In this document: positions 52,130 through 61,467 of the stretch, piece after piece | How positions within the stretch are numbered: the stretch's first letter is position 1 | Layout: each line of letters begins with the position of its first letter | NCBI GenBank assembly: GCA_002344345.1 | Contig: DDTL01000021.1 | Location: 10,683-72,783, forward strand | Reading direction: 5' to 3' | From: Saprospiraceae bacterium UBA2365 | GTDB taxonomy: Bacteria; Bacteroidota; Bacteroidia; Chitinophagales; Saprospiraceae | Length of the DNA stretch: 62,101 nucleotides | Notes under the pieces: generated by a model | Told to the model about the DNA's origin: nothing | Databases searched by the model: none | The model's input: the letters and a program-made list of their open reading frames with translations, nothing else | Program-made: the position numbers and the translations under genes

Positions 52130-54355
52130 TCACAACCTGAAAACTTTTACCATGGCATGTTTTTCACCTGTCTGAATATTCAGAAAATACATACCTTGCT
52201 GGAAAGCCTGCAAACTCATTTGTAATGTCTGAGTATTAGAAAACGATTTTTTCTCTATCTCTTTCCCGTCACTGCTGTTCACTTTCACCTCAATAAAACT
52301 GAAAACTTCCGGCAATTCAACGATGATTATATCTTCAGTCGGATTCGGAAATACTTTCAATCCCTGACCTATCGTATTTTCTATAACGTCTGACACTATT
52401 AATCTGTGACATTGAGAGGTATCCACGCAGCCGTCTTTAGTAATTTCTACGGCATACGAACCACTGATCAATGATGTAAAGGACTGTTGGGTTGCACCTG
52501 CTATTGGCGCCAGCCCTGCATCACAATTCAGCCATTGATAAGCCGCATTGGCCTCCATTGCGATCAATGTGTCCCCTGCCCTTACCACCGTAGTGTCCAT
52601 ACTTTGTATGTTGAGCTCCAGAATACCCGTTGCGACACATCCCCATGGAGTTGTGGATACGACGTAAAAACGATGGGATCCCGGCTGCAATGAATCTTCA
52701 AGCTGGATCTGTTGCCCGTTCCCGGAATTTCCACTCCCTTCGTGTGTCCATTCAAATGTGTAATCATCTGCCATACCGCAGTTGAGCTGAATAGAAAGTT
52801 CTCTGGGCAAATCATTCAGGCAAACATGCTCCGTTTTTTCTCTGATCACCGGGTTGGGCCAAATGGTGAGCCGGATGGTGTCAACTTTTCCCGGACAAGT
52901 CAACGGATCTCCGATCAGTTTTGCCAGATATACCACCTGCACAATTTCGCAATCGGGATCTGTTACTTTTAATGTGTCATGGATCATCCCTGAACCTCCG
53001 GAAAAATAATGTTGCTTCATACCTGTAACCACCGGATTGGGTTCAAACCAAACCTCAATATCATAATCCATTCCCAAATTGCTTTCCAATGAGATATTGA
53101 TCTGATCACCATCACAAATGGGACCGTACTCCTGAGATATGTCCAGATCCCGATAAACTTCCATTGAAACACATGCCACAGAAGATGTGTCACAGGGGCT
53201 GATGCCCTGACCGCAGAGTTCATAAGTTCCGGGAGCATAAAAAGTCAATGTAAGCGTCTGTTCTGCCGAAAGCCCGGTTTTAACTCCGTTGATGGTCCAG
53301 ATGTATTCGGCCGCATCATCACAATCCTGTAAGCGGAACTCCACAGGCACATCCGTGCAGATCTTATTCCCTGCGGTCAGTGAATTGCTGATCCCGGTCG
53401 GATCTGTGATTTCATCCCCGATACCTTCAATAAATTCAACCCAATACGTACATTGAGTGGCATTGCATCCGTCGATGACCAGGTAATATACCTGTCCCGG
53501 CACAAAATGGTCGGACGAGACATAGATATCTCCGGGTGAAGTGCAGGGCAGTGCAGCACAAACTATCCATTCATCCTCAGTACAATCTGTATATATGGCG
53601 TATTGAACACCTATTTCACCAATTTGAACTAAACAATTGGATGCATGTATGATCAGGCTGACGGTGGTGTCGGTTGCCATAAATGCCAACCAACTTGGAT
53701 TTTGATAGGCAGACCCGCTTTGACCACAAATCGGGCCATAATTGGCAAACTGTGGGTACATATTAGTACAGAAATCATTCATCTCATATATATTACATAA
53801 AACATTATTAGCAGCAATTTCACATTTTGGATAATTATCATCTTCGCAATCAGTAGGAGGCTCCACATAAAAACCGCAGTCTATAGTTCCAGCGACCATA
53901 CCCGAGTCCAGGTCTATGGGATCAGAAACAGGAACATCGCTGTCAAAAGCAGGATCAGTTCCCGCCTGTCGGATGGTAGTGTTAAAAGTGGGCGGTTCAA
54001 CAAATTCCACGGTATAGCTTCCGGGATGCAAATCGGCAAACCAATACATACCTTCACTATTGGAAAGTGTTTCCAATAAAAAAGTCTGCCCTGTTTCTGA
54101 AACTTTGTTGAGCCGGACTGCAAATGCTTTGAGGGCGGGTTCATTGATCTGTTGCAGCCCGTCTTTATTCAAATCTCTCCAAACACGACCGGTGATCGCC
54201 GGTGGGAAGAGGGTGTCATTCGATGAAGCATTTTGTCCCTGACAATCATCCACCTGCAGGATAATAACATTGCCAATGGTTTTACAAGCTCCGGCAAACG
54301 GCACAAAAGCCAACAGGAGCATTCCAATCAAACTACTTTTACATAAATAAGCCAT
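52130..54355 (-). CDS. SdrD-B domain protein with T9SS type A sorting domain
   Basis: A 741-residue secreted protein. Signal peptide 1-24. One SdrD-B repeat (about 55-160, VWRDLNKDGLQQINEP, FADLHPGSYTVEFVEPP). A Cys-rich module (about 165-315) is closely similar to the one in the giant protein at 20776. A PKD-like domain (about 325-400) and beta domains follow, and the type A sorting domain (about 665-741, KVFPNPTEDIIIVELP, LQAFQQGMYFLNI) ends the chain. A paralogue lies directly upstream at 55005. An adhesin or extracellular matrix role is inferred. The start at 54355 gives the signal peptide. Confidence 0.9.
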   Translation of the reverse strand: MAYLCKSSLIGMLLLAFVPFAGACKTIGNVIILQVDDCQGQNASSNDTLFPPAITGRVWRDLNKDGLQQINEPALKAFAVRLNKVSETGQTFLLETLSNSEGMYWFADLHPGSYTVEFVEPPTFNTTIRQAGTDPAFDSDVPVSDPIDLDSGMVAGTIDCGFYVEPPTDCEDDNYPKCEIAANNVLCNIYEMNDFCTNMYPQFANYGPICGQSGSAYQNPSWLAFMATDTTVSLIIHASNCLVQIGEIGVQYAIYTDCTEDEWIVCAALPCTSPGDIYVSSDHFVPGQVYYLVIDGCNATQCTYWVEFIEGIGDEITDPTGISNSLTAGNKICTDVPVEFRLQDCDDAAEYIWTINGVKTGLSAEQTLTLTFYAPGTYELCGQGISPCDTSSVACVSMEVYRDLDISQEYGPICDGDQINISLESNLGMDYDIEVWFEPNPVVTGMKQHYFSGGSGMIHDTLKVTDPDCEIVQVVYLAKLIGDPLTCPGKVDTIRLTIWPNPVIREKTEHVCLNDLPRELSIQLNCGMADDYTFEWTHEGSGNSGNGQQIQLEDSLQPGSHRFYVVSTTPWGCVATGILELNIQSMDTTVVRAGDTLIAMEANAAYQWLNCDAGLAPIAGATQQSFTSLISGSYAVEITKDGCVDTSQCHRLIVSDVIENTIGQGLKVFPNPTEDIIIVELPEVFSFIEVKVNSSDGKEIEKKSFSNTQTLQMSLQAFQQGMYFLNIQTGEKHAMVKVFRL

Positions 54356-54802
54356 CGTAAAGCATTTTATAGAGAACAATCATTTTCTTGTCTGACGGTT
54401 AATACCGGAATTGGTGTAACGGTATGCAAATATAACTTTTTGGTAAGAATAAATCAATGATTTTCAGGAATTTCGACAGGTAATTTTTTGGGATGGGTGG
54501 TTCAGTCTGTTCTGGAATCTTCAATTATGAAACAAAAATTGATACTTCCTTTTCATGGATAAAACTCAGTTTTAAGTTTGACAATGATAGTTATTCAGGT
54601 GGTTAGATAATTAGTCTGTTAGCCTATTGTCTCTTGAAAAAGATCGTGTACTTTGATCAAAAGATACTACATTTGTTTTGGAATCATAGGGTTTAAACCT
54701 TGGTATAAATCATTAGCTGATAGACTTAAAGCTAAAAGACCAATAAGCTAAATAATTACTGACATTGCTAAATTTGATTTGCAGGCAAAATCACACCAGT
54801 TA

Positions 54803-54823
54803 TCTGAAGTTTGCAACTTCAGA
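54803..54823. repeat. Palindrome TCTGAAGTT / AACTTCAGA, copy 1
   Basis: A perfect 9-bp stem with loop TGC. The same family recurs 120 bp on as a longer perfect palindrome. No T-run follows. Confidence 0.8.
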
Positions 54824-54942
54824 CTTGTATCCTTCTGACCAGATGCCTGGACACCATCATTTTCACATTCAACTTTAAATATCTTTCCTGAAGTTACAAA
54901 CTTATTATCACTTCCTCCGTCTGTTAAAATGCATCAACATAT

Positions 54943-54969
54943 TTGTCTGAAGTTGTCAACTTCAGACAA
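54943..54969. repeat. Palindrome TTGTCTGAAGTTG / CAACTTCAGACAA, copy 2
   Basis: A perfect 13-bp stem with one loop base. It is likely a member of a dispersed intergenic palindrome; it also lies 36 bp after the 55005 gene on the minus strand and might stabilise its transcript. Confidence 0.85.
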
Positions 54970-55004
54970 CGCATTAATATTCAGGACAATAAGTCATCAT
55001 ACAT

Positions 55005-57269
55005 CTACAATTTCAATATCCTCACCATCGCAAATCTCCCGGGAGAAGCAATATGGATGAAATAGATATCAGGTGGTCCTTCGATTTCAAAGTCAATGAG
55101 CTCTGCATGTTGATATGTTTTACGGCTCGTGGTCACCCCGGAAATGTTTTTCGCGATAACTTCTATCTCATCAAAGAAGCCCGGCAGCACTATTTTGACC
55201 TTTCCCTGAGATGGATTCGGATATACGCTGAGATCACTCCCGAAATTGTTCTCAATGATGTCGGTCAATACTATGATGTGACACAATGATGTGTCTTTGC
55301 AATTGTCCATTGAGACCTCAACTGAGTAGGACCCTGTAACTATGGGCGTAAAAGACTGTTCGGTTTCTCCGATGATCTTTGCATTTCCAAAATAACAATT
55401 CAGCCATTGATAGGATGCGCCCGATTGCGCACAGGTCAACGTATTTCCCGACTTGTTTACAGTGGTGTCAATGGCAACGATTTGCAGCGAAAGAGTATCG
55501 GTTGCAATACAACCCCATTCCTGATTTAAACTGATCAGGAAATCATGCATTCCCGGGTTGAATGAATCATCAATTGGAATAAAAAACCCAGACCCAGACT
55601 CTCCTGATGTTAAATGAGTCCAGTCACAATTGATATTTTCATGATCCTCACAACTGATTTTCACCTCTATAGTAGAGGGCAAACTCCTGTAACAAATGGT
55701 ATCAGCAAATGATGTTAAAACAGATTTTGGCCAAACGGTAACTATAATGGTATCAACCTTTCCTTCACAAATTACTTCAGGATCTATTACTTTAGCATAA
55801 TACCTTACTTCTTCTGGAATACAATTAGAATTAACAATAGTTAAAGTATCATCAACCACCCCCAAACCGCCTGAGAAATAATGATTATTCATACCTTCTA
55901 CATTTGGATTTGGCTCGAACCATATTTCAATATCCAAATCAGATCCATCTTCAGTCTGACAAACCATATTCATTTGACCTCCGCTGCAAATCTCAGGCTC
56001 TTCAGCCAATATTCCCGGAAGAGCAGCACAAGAAACCTCATAAGGAGGACTATATTGTTTTTTGTCCAGTCTGCATGGAGCTGAGTCTTCCCAGCAACCG
56101 GCTCCATCATCCGAAAAGGCGAGGAAGGACATTTGCAGATCTCTATTCCGTTCACATTCCAAGGGATCTTCAAATTCCCGGACCCGAATCGTGTAGATCC
56201 AGGTCACCTGTGCAGTTTTGGACCCGATTCCCCAACGATCTCTTGGCCTGCATGATCCGTTTATGCAGGAGGGCGAACCCCCATTGTTCAACCAGAAATA
56301 GCCATTGGGTAATACGCCCTGGTCAGCCAGAAGTCCTGTTTCTTCACAATCTGTAAAATCATCATCACATTCAATATGTCTCATGCGCAATATCCCAAAC
56401 TCATCCCTGTACGTACATAGGTGGGGGAAAGTTCTGTGCACTACAGCTTCACAGTCTGTTCCTTCCTCATGGAAAGTTGCGGTTGTATCATTTGCAATGG
56501 GCAGATTGCCTTCCCAGTCGAAATTGACCAGATCCCATCCTGTTCCAAAATCAGGGATGATGCCATGAAACCAGTCCACTTGTGATTCACCTGCATCGTA
56601 AAAAAAGGAAACATTAAAAGTTACTTCTTCACCCGGACAGAATGGTCCGTTCAGATCGCCGCCGTTTTCCCTCCAGGTCGCCTGCCAGACCAATGAAGGG
56701 TCATTTTCTTCACATCCTGCATCAGGGCCGATACAGGTTAAAACGGTGATCCTTGTGTATGCACACAGTGTAAAGTTAGGATTATCGATCGGAGGTCCAT
56801 TAGGGTCAGCAGTAATAGCTATCCAGTAAATATTGATATCACTTTGAATGGCTGTAGTAGTGTTTCCACTGAAGCAGCTCGTGGTGTTATCAAAGTTAAT
56901 TAATGGCGTAAGATCATTGCAGCTACCACTTCCACTGTAATAGACTGACCATAGTGGTTGCCAGAGTCCGTGAGACACAACTGATGTGATCAGCGCTGTT
57001 GGTGGTATATCATCTGTTTTCAGCTTTACCCATACCGTGGGTGCCTGCCTGAAATCACATCCTGCAGGCGCAGTCGTATCCGGGGTTGCTGTATCAAGGC
57101 AAAAATCTCCGCACTGCTTATAAATATTGGAATAATCCGGGTCAGTCACCAGGTTAAACACAAGTTGGGCTTCCTGGCAGGTATTCCCTGGCATATTGCA
57201 ATCCTGAGAAAGCACATTCATGATATTCAGGAACACAGTTGCCGTAAAGAGTAGAATTAATTTTCTCAT
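55005..57269 (-). CDS. Large secreted protein with T9SS type A sorting domain
   Basis: A 754-residue exported protein, signal peptide MRKLILLFTATVFLNIMNVLSQ. A Cys-rich N-terminal domain (about 22-180, CNMPGNTCQEAQLVF) and a region with CEENDPSLVWQATWRENGGD precede beta domains. From about 450 it is parallel to the 52130 protein: EIWFEPNPNVEGMNNHYFSG, YYAKVIDPEVICEGKVDTI, WLNCYFGNAKIIGETEQSF, then the type A sorting domain (about 680-754, LSVYPNPSQGKVKIVLP). The two are tandem paralogues with different N-terminal domains. ATG 57275 is an alternative start. Confidence 0.88.
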   Translation of the reverse strand: MRKLILLFTATVFLNIMNVLSQDCNMPGNTCQEAQLVFNLVTDPDYSNIYKQCGDFCLDTATPDTTAPAGCDFRQAPTVWVKLKTDDIPPTALITSVVSHGLWQPLWSVYYSGSGSCNDLTPLINFDNTTSCFSGNTTTAIQSDINIYWIAITADPNGPPIDNPNFTLCAYTRITVLTCIGPDAGCEENDPSLVWQATWRENGGDLNGPFCPGEEVTFNVSFFYDAGESQVDWFHGIIPDFGTGWDLVNFDWEGNLPIANDTTATFHEEGTDCEAVVHRTFPHLCTYRDEFGILRMRHIECDDDFTDCEETGLLADQGVLPNGYFWLNNGGSPSCINGSCRPRDRWGIGSKTAQVTWIYTIRVREFEDPLECERNRDLQMSFLAFSDDGAGCWEDSAPCRLDKKQYSPPYEVSCAALPGILAEEPEICSGGQMNMVCQTEDGSDLDIEIWFEPNPNVEGMNNHYFSGGLGVVDDTLTIVNSNCIPEEVRYYAKVIDPEVICEGKVDTIIVTVWPKSVLTSFADTICYRSLPSTIEVKISCEDHENINCDWTHLTSGESGSGFFIPIDDSFNPGMHDFLISLNQEWGCIATDTLSLQIVAIDTTVNKSGNTLTCAQSGASYQWLNCYFGNAKIIGETEQSFTPIVTGSYSVEVSMDNCKDTSLCHIIVLTDIIENNFGSDLSVYPNPSQGKVKIVLPGFFDEIEVIAKNISGVTTSRKTYQHAELIDFEIEGPPDIYFIHIASPGRFAMVRILKL

Positions 57270-57526
57270 TTCCATATTTTTTGAGTGAATTATTAGATAG
57301 CCTGACTTTTCGATTTCCGGAACTTGTTTAAAACATAAAAATATCAAATATTATTGAATAACAAACGTTTCAGCAGGTCAAAATGCAATGATCCATCCTA
57401 AACTTTTTACAGTAGAAGGAAGTATGTTTTTCTATGAATATTGAGCCCATGCGGATTTTTAAGATGACTATGGGTTTTGGTAAATTTATTCGGAGGTTCA
57501 GTTTGCTCCGGAATGGGTGGTTCAAT
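57270..57526. other. Intergenic region with IS-end-like repeats
   Basis: No gene is supported. The right end (57495-57537) carries two direct copies of an IS-end-like sequence that run into the truncated hsdR fragment. Confidence 0.5.
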
Positions 57527-57537
57527 TTACTCCGGAA
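57495..57537. mobile_element. IS-end-like direct repeats (possibly IS21 type)
   Basis: GGTTCAGTTTGCTCCGGAA (57495-57513) and GGTTCAATTTACTCCGGAA (57519-57537) agree at 17 of 19 bases, 24 bp apart. A third, weaker copy lies at 54499-54517. Pairs of such sites are typical of the multiple terminal repeats of IS21-family elements, where IstA binds. No transposase gene remains. Confidence 0.5.
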
Positions 57538-57760
57538 AACTCGTTTTCTTGGCTTCCACGACTGCCAGCGGTTTATTGTCCTTACCGAGCAAAACATAAT
57601 CGCTGAATTGGTGTCCGGCATAAGGCACCATCGGATCATCCACACCACCCGGAATAATATCAAATTCTTCGATCACCTGAGTCCGGTCAGCGACATTCCA
57701 TCCCGCCTCCTGTAAGCGATGGTCGATGATCTCTTTCCTTGTCTGATGCTCGTTTTTCAT
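57527..57760 (-). pseudogene. hsdR: N-terminal remnant of type I restriction endonuclease HsdR
   Basis: Only 77 residues of an HsdR subunit of about 800-1000. The visible start matches the family: TRKEIIDHRLQEAGWNV, RTQVIEEFDII, then the PD-(D/E)XK pair in FSDYVLLGKDNKP (Asp) and AVVEAKKT (Glu-x-Lys). The frame stops just after this in sequence shared with the IS-end-like repeat, so the rest was lost by insertion and deletion. No hsdM or hsdS is seen. Confidence 0.8.
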
Positions 57761-57866
57761 GATGGATTAAATCCTGATTTCAATTCATTATCTTTAGTTG
57801 GTTGTCTTTGTTAATTTAACTAGTCATTCAACATTAATTTTCCAATATTTATTTTCAATTAATCAG

Positions 57867-58703
57867 CTATAAAAATTTAATCCTTACTCGATCCATTTGT
57901 TTTTCAACTATTTCTGATCGATTTTCCAAAATAAGGTTTTTTAAAAAACTCCATTGATCTTTTTTATACTTAATCATTTCGCTAAGTTTTTGTTCAGAGA
58001 TTACATCAATGAAAAAGTATTCATAATTATTATTAGATTCATTATAATCTTGCTCTAAGTAAATTATATGGTCGATTTTTTTTAATGGATCGGCATGATT
58101 TGTACCATCCCACAAAAATAAATTATCATTTAGAACTAGAACAGGAAAATGAATTCGTCCTTCAATTTTATCAAAAGGTTGAGTTTTTAATTTCCATAAG
58201 TCCATTCTATGTTGCACTGATTTTTTGAGTTTAGTAAATGTATCGTGTTGAACATCACTATGATTGGCAATCCACTTTTTTTTATTCTCTTGTTTAGAAT
58301 TAACATAATTAAAACTGCAATATTGGCTAGCATAACTTATTGATTCTAAAGGAAAACCTTCACAATTGCTTTTGAATAATTCCCAAATTAATTCAAAGCC
58401 TGTTGATTTTAATTCACTTAAATATGTATACTTATTTAAATGCCTAGGGAAAAAAACAATTGGTTCTTTGTTATTTTCGCATTCACAAATAATTTCATAC
58501 CCAAAAAAGTCATTAGTATCTTTGAGAAGGTCAATTTTCATTGCTACCAAATCAATTTCACGCCTGACATTAGTAATTGGGTCTACAATAATTTGGTTTG
58601 GAACAATTGAAAAGCCTAGAGATTCAAATATTTGAGCAACTCTTTGCTCATGTAAATACCCGCTTTCCTTTATAGCTTCAATCATTTCTTTCTTTGCAAT
58701 CAT
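57867..58703 (-). CDS. Putative PD-(D/E)XK restriction-type nuclease
   Basis: A 278-residue protein. The N-terminal half has a restriction endonuclease-like core: HEQRVAQIFESLGF (helix), RREIDLVAMK (Asp), then ICECENNKEPIVFF. The usual ExK appears as CEC-E-N-N-K, with Lys two positions further, so catalysis is not assured. The C-terminal part (about 130-278) is unassigned and Lys-rich. It lies 40 bp after the UDG-like gene on the same strand. AT content is higher than in the surrounding core genes, in line with transfer. Confidence 0.6.
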   Translation of the reverse strand: MIAKKEMIEAIKESGYLHEQRVAQIFESLGFSIVPNQIIVDPITNVRREIDLVAMKIDLLKDTNDFFGYEIICECENNKEPIVFFPRHLNKYTYLSELKSTGFELIWELFKSNCEGFPLESISYASQYCSFNYVNSKQENKKKWIANHSDVQHDTFTKLKKSVQHRMDLWKLKTQPFDKIEGRIHFPVLVLNDNLFLWDGTNHADPLKKIDHIIYLEQDYNESNNNYEYFFIDVISEQKLSEMIKYKKDQWSFLKNLILENRSEIVEKQMDRVRIKFL

Positions 58704-58743
58704 AAAATTTTATTTCTTCAGTTCTGATTTGCTATTTAATTCA

Positions 58744-59541
58744 TTAATTCAATATCAAAGTTCCATTCATCTTCTTCACCCACGCATCATGCAGTTTACC
58801 CCATGCCTCATCAGAACTCCCAAGCCTCCCTGCCTGTCTCGGATGACAAAGTGCAATAATCTGATAGGATTTGCTATTAATTTTAACTTCTCTTTGCACT
58901 CCATAATTTTGGGGATCTTTACCAAAATCTGCCAATTTCTTAAACCGGTTATCAAAATAACTCAAAAAATACTTTATTGGAAGGTCGCCTAACAATATCA
59001 ACTTATTTGCCTTCGACATCTCCAATTCTTCAAGTATTTCATCCCTGCGAATAGATGAATCTAGATCACTTTTTTTGAACTCTGGAATATTAGCAGGTCG
59101 TAATTGGTGTTTTTCAATGATTTCAGTATTGTAAAACTTATCAAGTGCTGATTTTTGCTTTTCATTAACTCTTGAATATGGGAGTATGTCACACAACCAT
59201 GTATTTTCTCTGTCTAAACCTAAAGGTGCTAAAAAGAGTTCATCTAATAAATTACCTGAAGGACCGTTTAATTTTTTGTTTTTTGGTAGCTCCAGTTTCC
59301 CAAGTTCTGCAGGTATTTTAATTGTCTTAATAATTTGATTCGCATTGTCTCCTGTCCAAAAGATTTTTGGCTCACTCGCAACAGCCAAAGCAGCAACTTT
59401 TTGTTTTCCATCTTTATCTACCCACCTGGCATGCACTGCACTTGCATAAACACCCAATACGAAAGCTTCTGTGGCATTTTTGTTTTCCTGTTCAACTTTT
59501 TTGAGCATGTTTCCGAAAGGAAAATAGAATTCTTGATTCAT
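58744..59541 (-). CDS. Uracil-DNA glycosylase superfamily-like protein
   Basis: A 265-residue protein with a UDG-like layout. The first motif is FVLGVYASAVHARW (about 27-40), in the place of the GxxP catalytic loop. Further on are LGLDRENTWLCDILPYSRVN (about 107-126), the strand LILLGDLPI, and a C-terminal CHPRQAGRLG (about 231-240), in the place of the HPS DNA-intercalation motif. It is not one of the standard Ung, Mug or family 4 proteins. Catalytic activity is open. It stands between two nuclease-like genes in a defence-like island. Base removal from modified DNA is a hypothesis. Confidence 0.6.
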   Translation of the reverse strand: MNQEFYFPFGNMLKKVEQENKNATEAFVLGVYASAVHARWVDKDGKQKVAALAVASEPKIFWTGDNANQIIKTIKIPAELGKLELPKNKKLNGPSGNLLDELFLAPLGLDRENTWLCDILPYSRVNEKQKSALDKFYNTEIIEKHQLRPANIPEFKKSDLDSSIRRDEILEELEMSKANKLILLGDLPIKYFLSYFDNRFKKLADFGKDPQNYGVQREVKINSKSYQIIALCHPRQAGRLGSSDEAWGKLHDAWVKKMNGTLILN

Positions 59542-59620
59542 GATTATGGCTTTTATTTATTAGAATTGATTATGAAATCACTTAAGTGAGTAACTTTTAA
59601 GGTATTTTCTACATCAGATT

Positions 59621-60736
59621 TCACTGTTCCTCCAGAATAATTGACAACCCCATTTTGATAAACTTAACATTGGGTATTACCTTCAAAGCAAATTCCAAAT
59701 AATTATCTTTTCTCTCAGCAACAACCAGTCCCTTAACTTTTTGACCTTCTTTGCATAGTTCTTCCTGTGTCCACCCCATATACCTCAATACCTGTCCTAT
59801 GGTTTTATCTGTTGCACTTCTTTTTAACTCGATCACTACGAAATCCCCTTTTTCATCCACAGCAAGTATATCCATAATGCCGACAGTTTGGGTGTCATAC
59901 TGACCATGTTTAACATTTTGTTGTTCTTCATCAAAATACCGCAGTTTCGGGAACAATCTTGAAAAATTCCTGTGGAGCAATGTTTGGTAATGCTGCACTT
60001 CCAAAGCATCAAACTTTTGTTCTTCGATCGTTGTTTCGATAGGCACCTCATCACCTAAATACTTCAGATCACTTTTCGGGAAAGCATGATATAGTAATGT
60101 ATAGAACTCAAGGCTATCAAAAGTTTTGTTGGCCAATTCTTCCAACCTAGATTTTACTTTCGATAACAAATAATTATATTCCAAATACATTTCAAGACCA
60201 GCATATTCTGAAAAAAATTCACCTTCAATAAGTATCGATAGAAAGTGATCCTGATCATTGAAAACAGGTAAAAAAGTTTGGGGATAATAAATACTTAATA
60301 GCTTAGGCAACACAGTTCTGCCAGTTTTGAAACCATTAAGTTCTTTGGATAGTTTTACAATTGACTTTAACTCATCTGAAATTTTTCCATCTGCATTGTA
60401 GGCAGTTTTTTCATGAATGGATGTTAACTTTTGGATCAATATTTTGATCTTTGGGAAATCAGTCTGATAACCGTACTTGTAATTTGAACCACCCTTGATG
60501 CTTCCTAATTTGATTGTACCCCATTCAAGATCATAAGCCATACATCCTTGCTTGCGGCCTAAACCTGTAAAATAATCTTCTATAGTCAGGTATCCAATTT
60601 TTTCTCTATCATAGTTAAAGGTAAATGACTGCCTTAATGCTTCCCTTTCTTTTTGGTCTTCATACGTCCATGCAAAGCTTGAAAGTTTGGAGTAAAGATT
60701 TTCAATAGCGCTTTCTTTAATTAATATTGTATTCAT
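59621..60736 (-). CDS. NucS/DUF91-like nuclease with N-terminal unknown domain
   Basis: A 371-residue protein. The C-terminus (about 275-365) is a NucS-type PD-(D/E)XK domain: GIMDILAVDEKGDFVVIELK (Asp and Glu-x-Lys), then ATDKTIGQVLRYMGW and a VVAERKDNYLEFAL end. The N-terminal 230 residues contain AWTYEDQKEREALRQSF and KTGRTVLPKLLSIYYP and may bind nucleotide or DNA, but I assign no family. NucS relatives cut mismatched or branched DNA, and similar domains occur in restriction systems. The next gene (UDG-like) starts 79 bp downstream. Confidence 0.75.
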   Translation of the reverse strand: MNTILIKESAIENLYSKLSSFAWTYEDQKEREALRQSFTFNYDREKIGYLTIEDYFTGLGRKQGCMAYDLEWGTIKLGSIKGGSNYKYGYQTDFPKIKILIQKLTSIHEKTAYNADGKISDELKSIVKLSKELNGFKTGRTVLPKLLSIYYPQTFLPVFNDQDHFLSILIEGEFFSEYAGLEMYLEYNYLLSKVKSRLEELANKTFDSLEFYTLLYHAFPKSDLKYLGDEVPIETTIEEQKFDALEVQHYQTLLHRNFSRLFPKLRYFDEEQQNVKHGQYDTQTVGIMDILAVDEKGDFVVIELKRSATDKTIGQVLRYMGWTQEELCKEGQKVKGLVVAERKDNYLEFALKVIPNVKFIKMGLSIILEEQ

Positions 60737-60834
60737 GCAAATTATTGTTTTTCAAGTTGATCATTTTGAGTTTTCGTTTTTAAAACCTTAACGATTAATA
60801 CTTTCAAAATCTATAGGTTAAAGTTAAGAATTAA

Positions 60835-61467
60835 TCATTCAGTTATTTTAACAGATAAAGAGTTTCCTTTCTCTAAAAATGGTTTGATGTACTCTGCAAA
60901 TCCATAATATGAAATACTTTTTTGAGTTGTATTGGTTTCTTGCTCAAACAAATTAATTACATCTTTCAGATTTAGATTTTCCAAAATGCCTTTTTCCCAG
61001 GCATTCCAAATCTTTTGGGGTATCCTACCCTTTGAATACCACAAATATTCTTCAGCACAAAGGTTAAAATAATCAATGATCATCAATTTTTCTTTTTCAT
61101 CTAGTTCACTCCCCTCTTTATTACCTTCTGGCTTTTCAATTATTACTGATTGTAATCTCATTTTATTGAATATATCATTCAATGCGGAATTGTACCTATT
61201 ATTAAATTCATTAAATAAATCCTTGAAAACCATATCTGACTCCATGGATTGCTTTTCAAGGCTGATATAAATGGCTATTAAACCTGCCAGTGCACTGCCA
61301 AGTAATTCTAAACTTAGTTTTTCATATGAATAACAGATGATCAAAAGAAGTATTAAAGGGGTAAAGATCAAAGTCCAAATATATCGGCAAATCCAAAGCC
61401 TGAATTTTCTAAAACAATTATTCCTTTGTTGCTTGCATCGTTTCAAATTACTATCCAACTCTGTCAT
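60835..61467 (-). CDS. Two-helix membrane protein of unknown function
   Basis: A 210-residue protein. A basic N-terminus (KRCKQQRNNCFRKFR) is followed by a first membrane helix (about 27-47, YIWTLIFTPLILLLIICYSY) and a second (about 53-71, LELLGSALAGLIAIYISLE). The rest is a cytoplasmic helical domain with EEYLWYSKGRIPQKIWNAWEKGI, which recalls DUF4760-like proteins. Such proteins are often found in mobile islands. It is the first gene of the minus-strand island set, 98 bp before the NucS-like gene. The function is unknown. Confidence 0.6.
   Translation of the reverse strand: MTELDSNLKRCKQQRNNCFRKFRLWICRYIWTLIFTPLILLLIICYSYEKLSLELLGSALAGLIAIYISLEKQSMESDMVFKDLFNEFNNRYNSALNDIFNKMRLQSVIIEKPEGNKEGSELDEKEKLMIIDYFNLCAEEYLWYSKGRIPQKIWNAWEKGILENLNLKDVINLFEQETNTTQKSISYYGFAEYIKPFLEKGNSLSVKITE

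Larger units (their letters stand above)
54356..55004. other. Intergenic region with perfect palindromes
   Basis: About 650 bp without a gene. It holds an IS-end-like phrase (54490-54518) and two palindromes of one family (54803-54823 and 54943-54969), described separately. Confidence 0.6.

Noticed and set aside
55904..56356. Plus-strand frame of 150 codons inside the large T9SS gene
   Set aside because: It lies wholly inside a well-supported gene on the other strand and has no motif.
57370..57663. 97-codon minus-strand frame over the IS-end repeat
   Set aside because: It is out of frame with the hsdR remnant and reads through the direct repeats.
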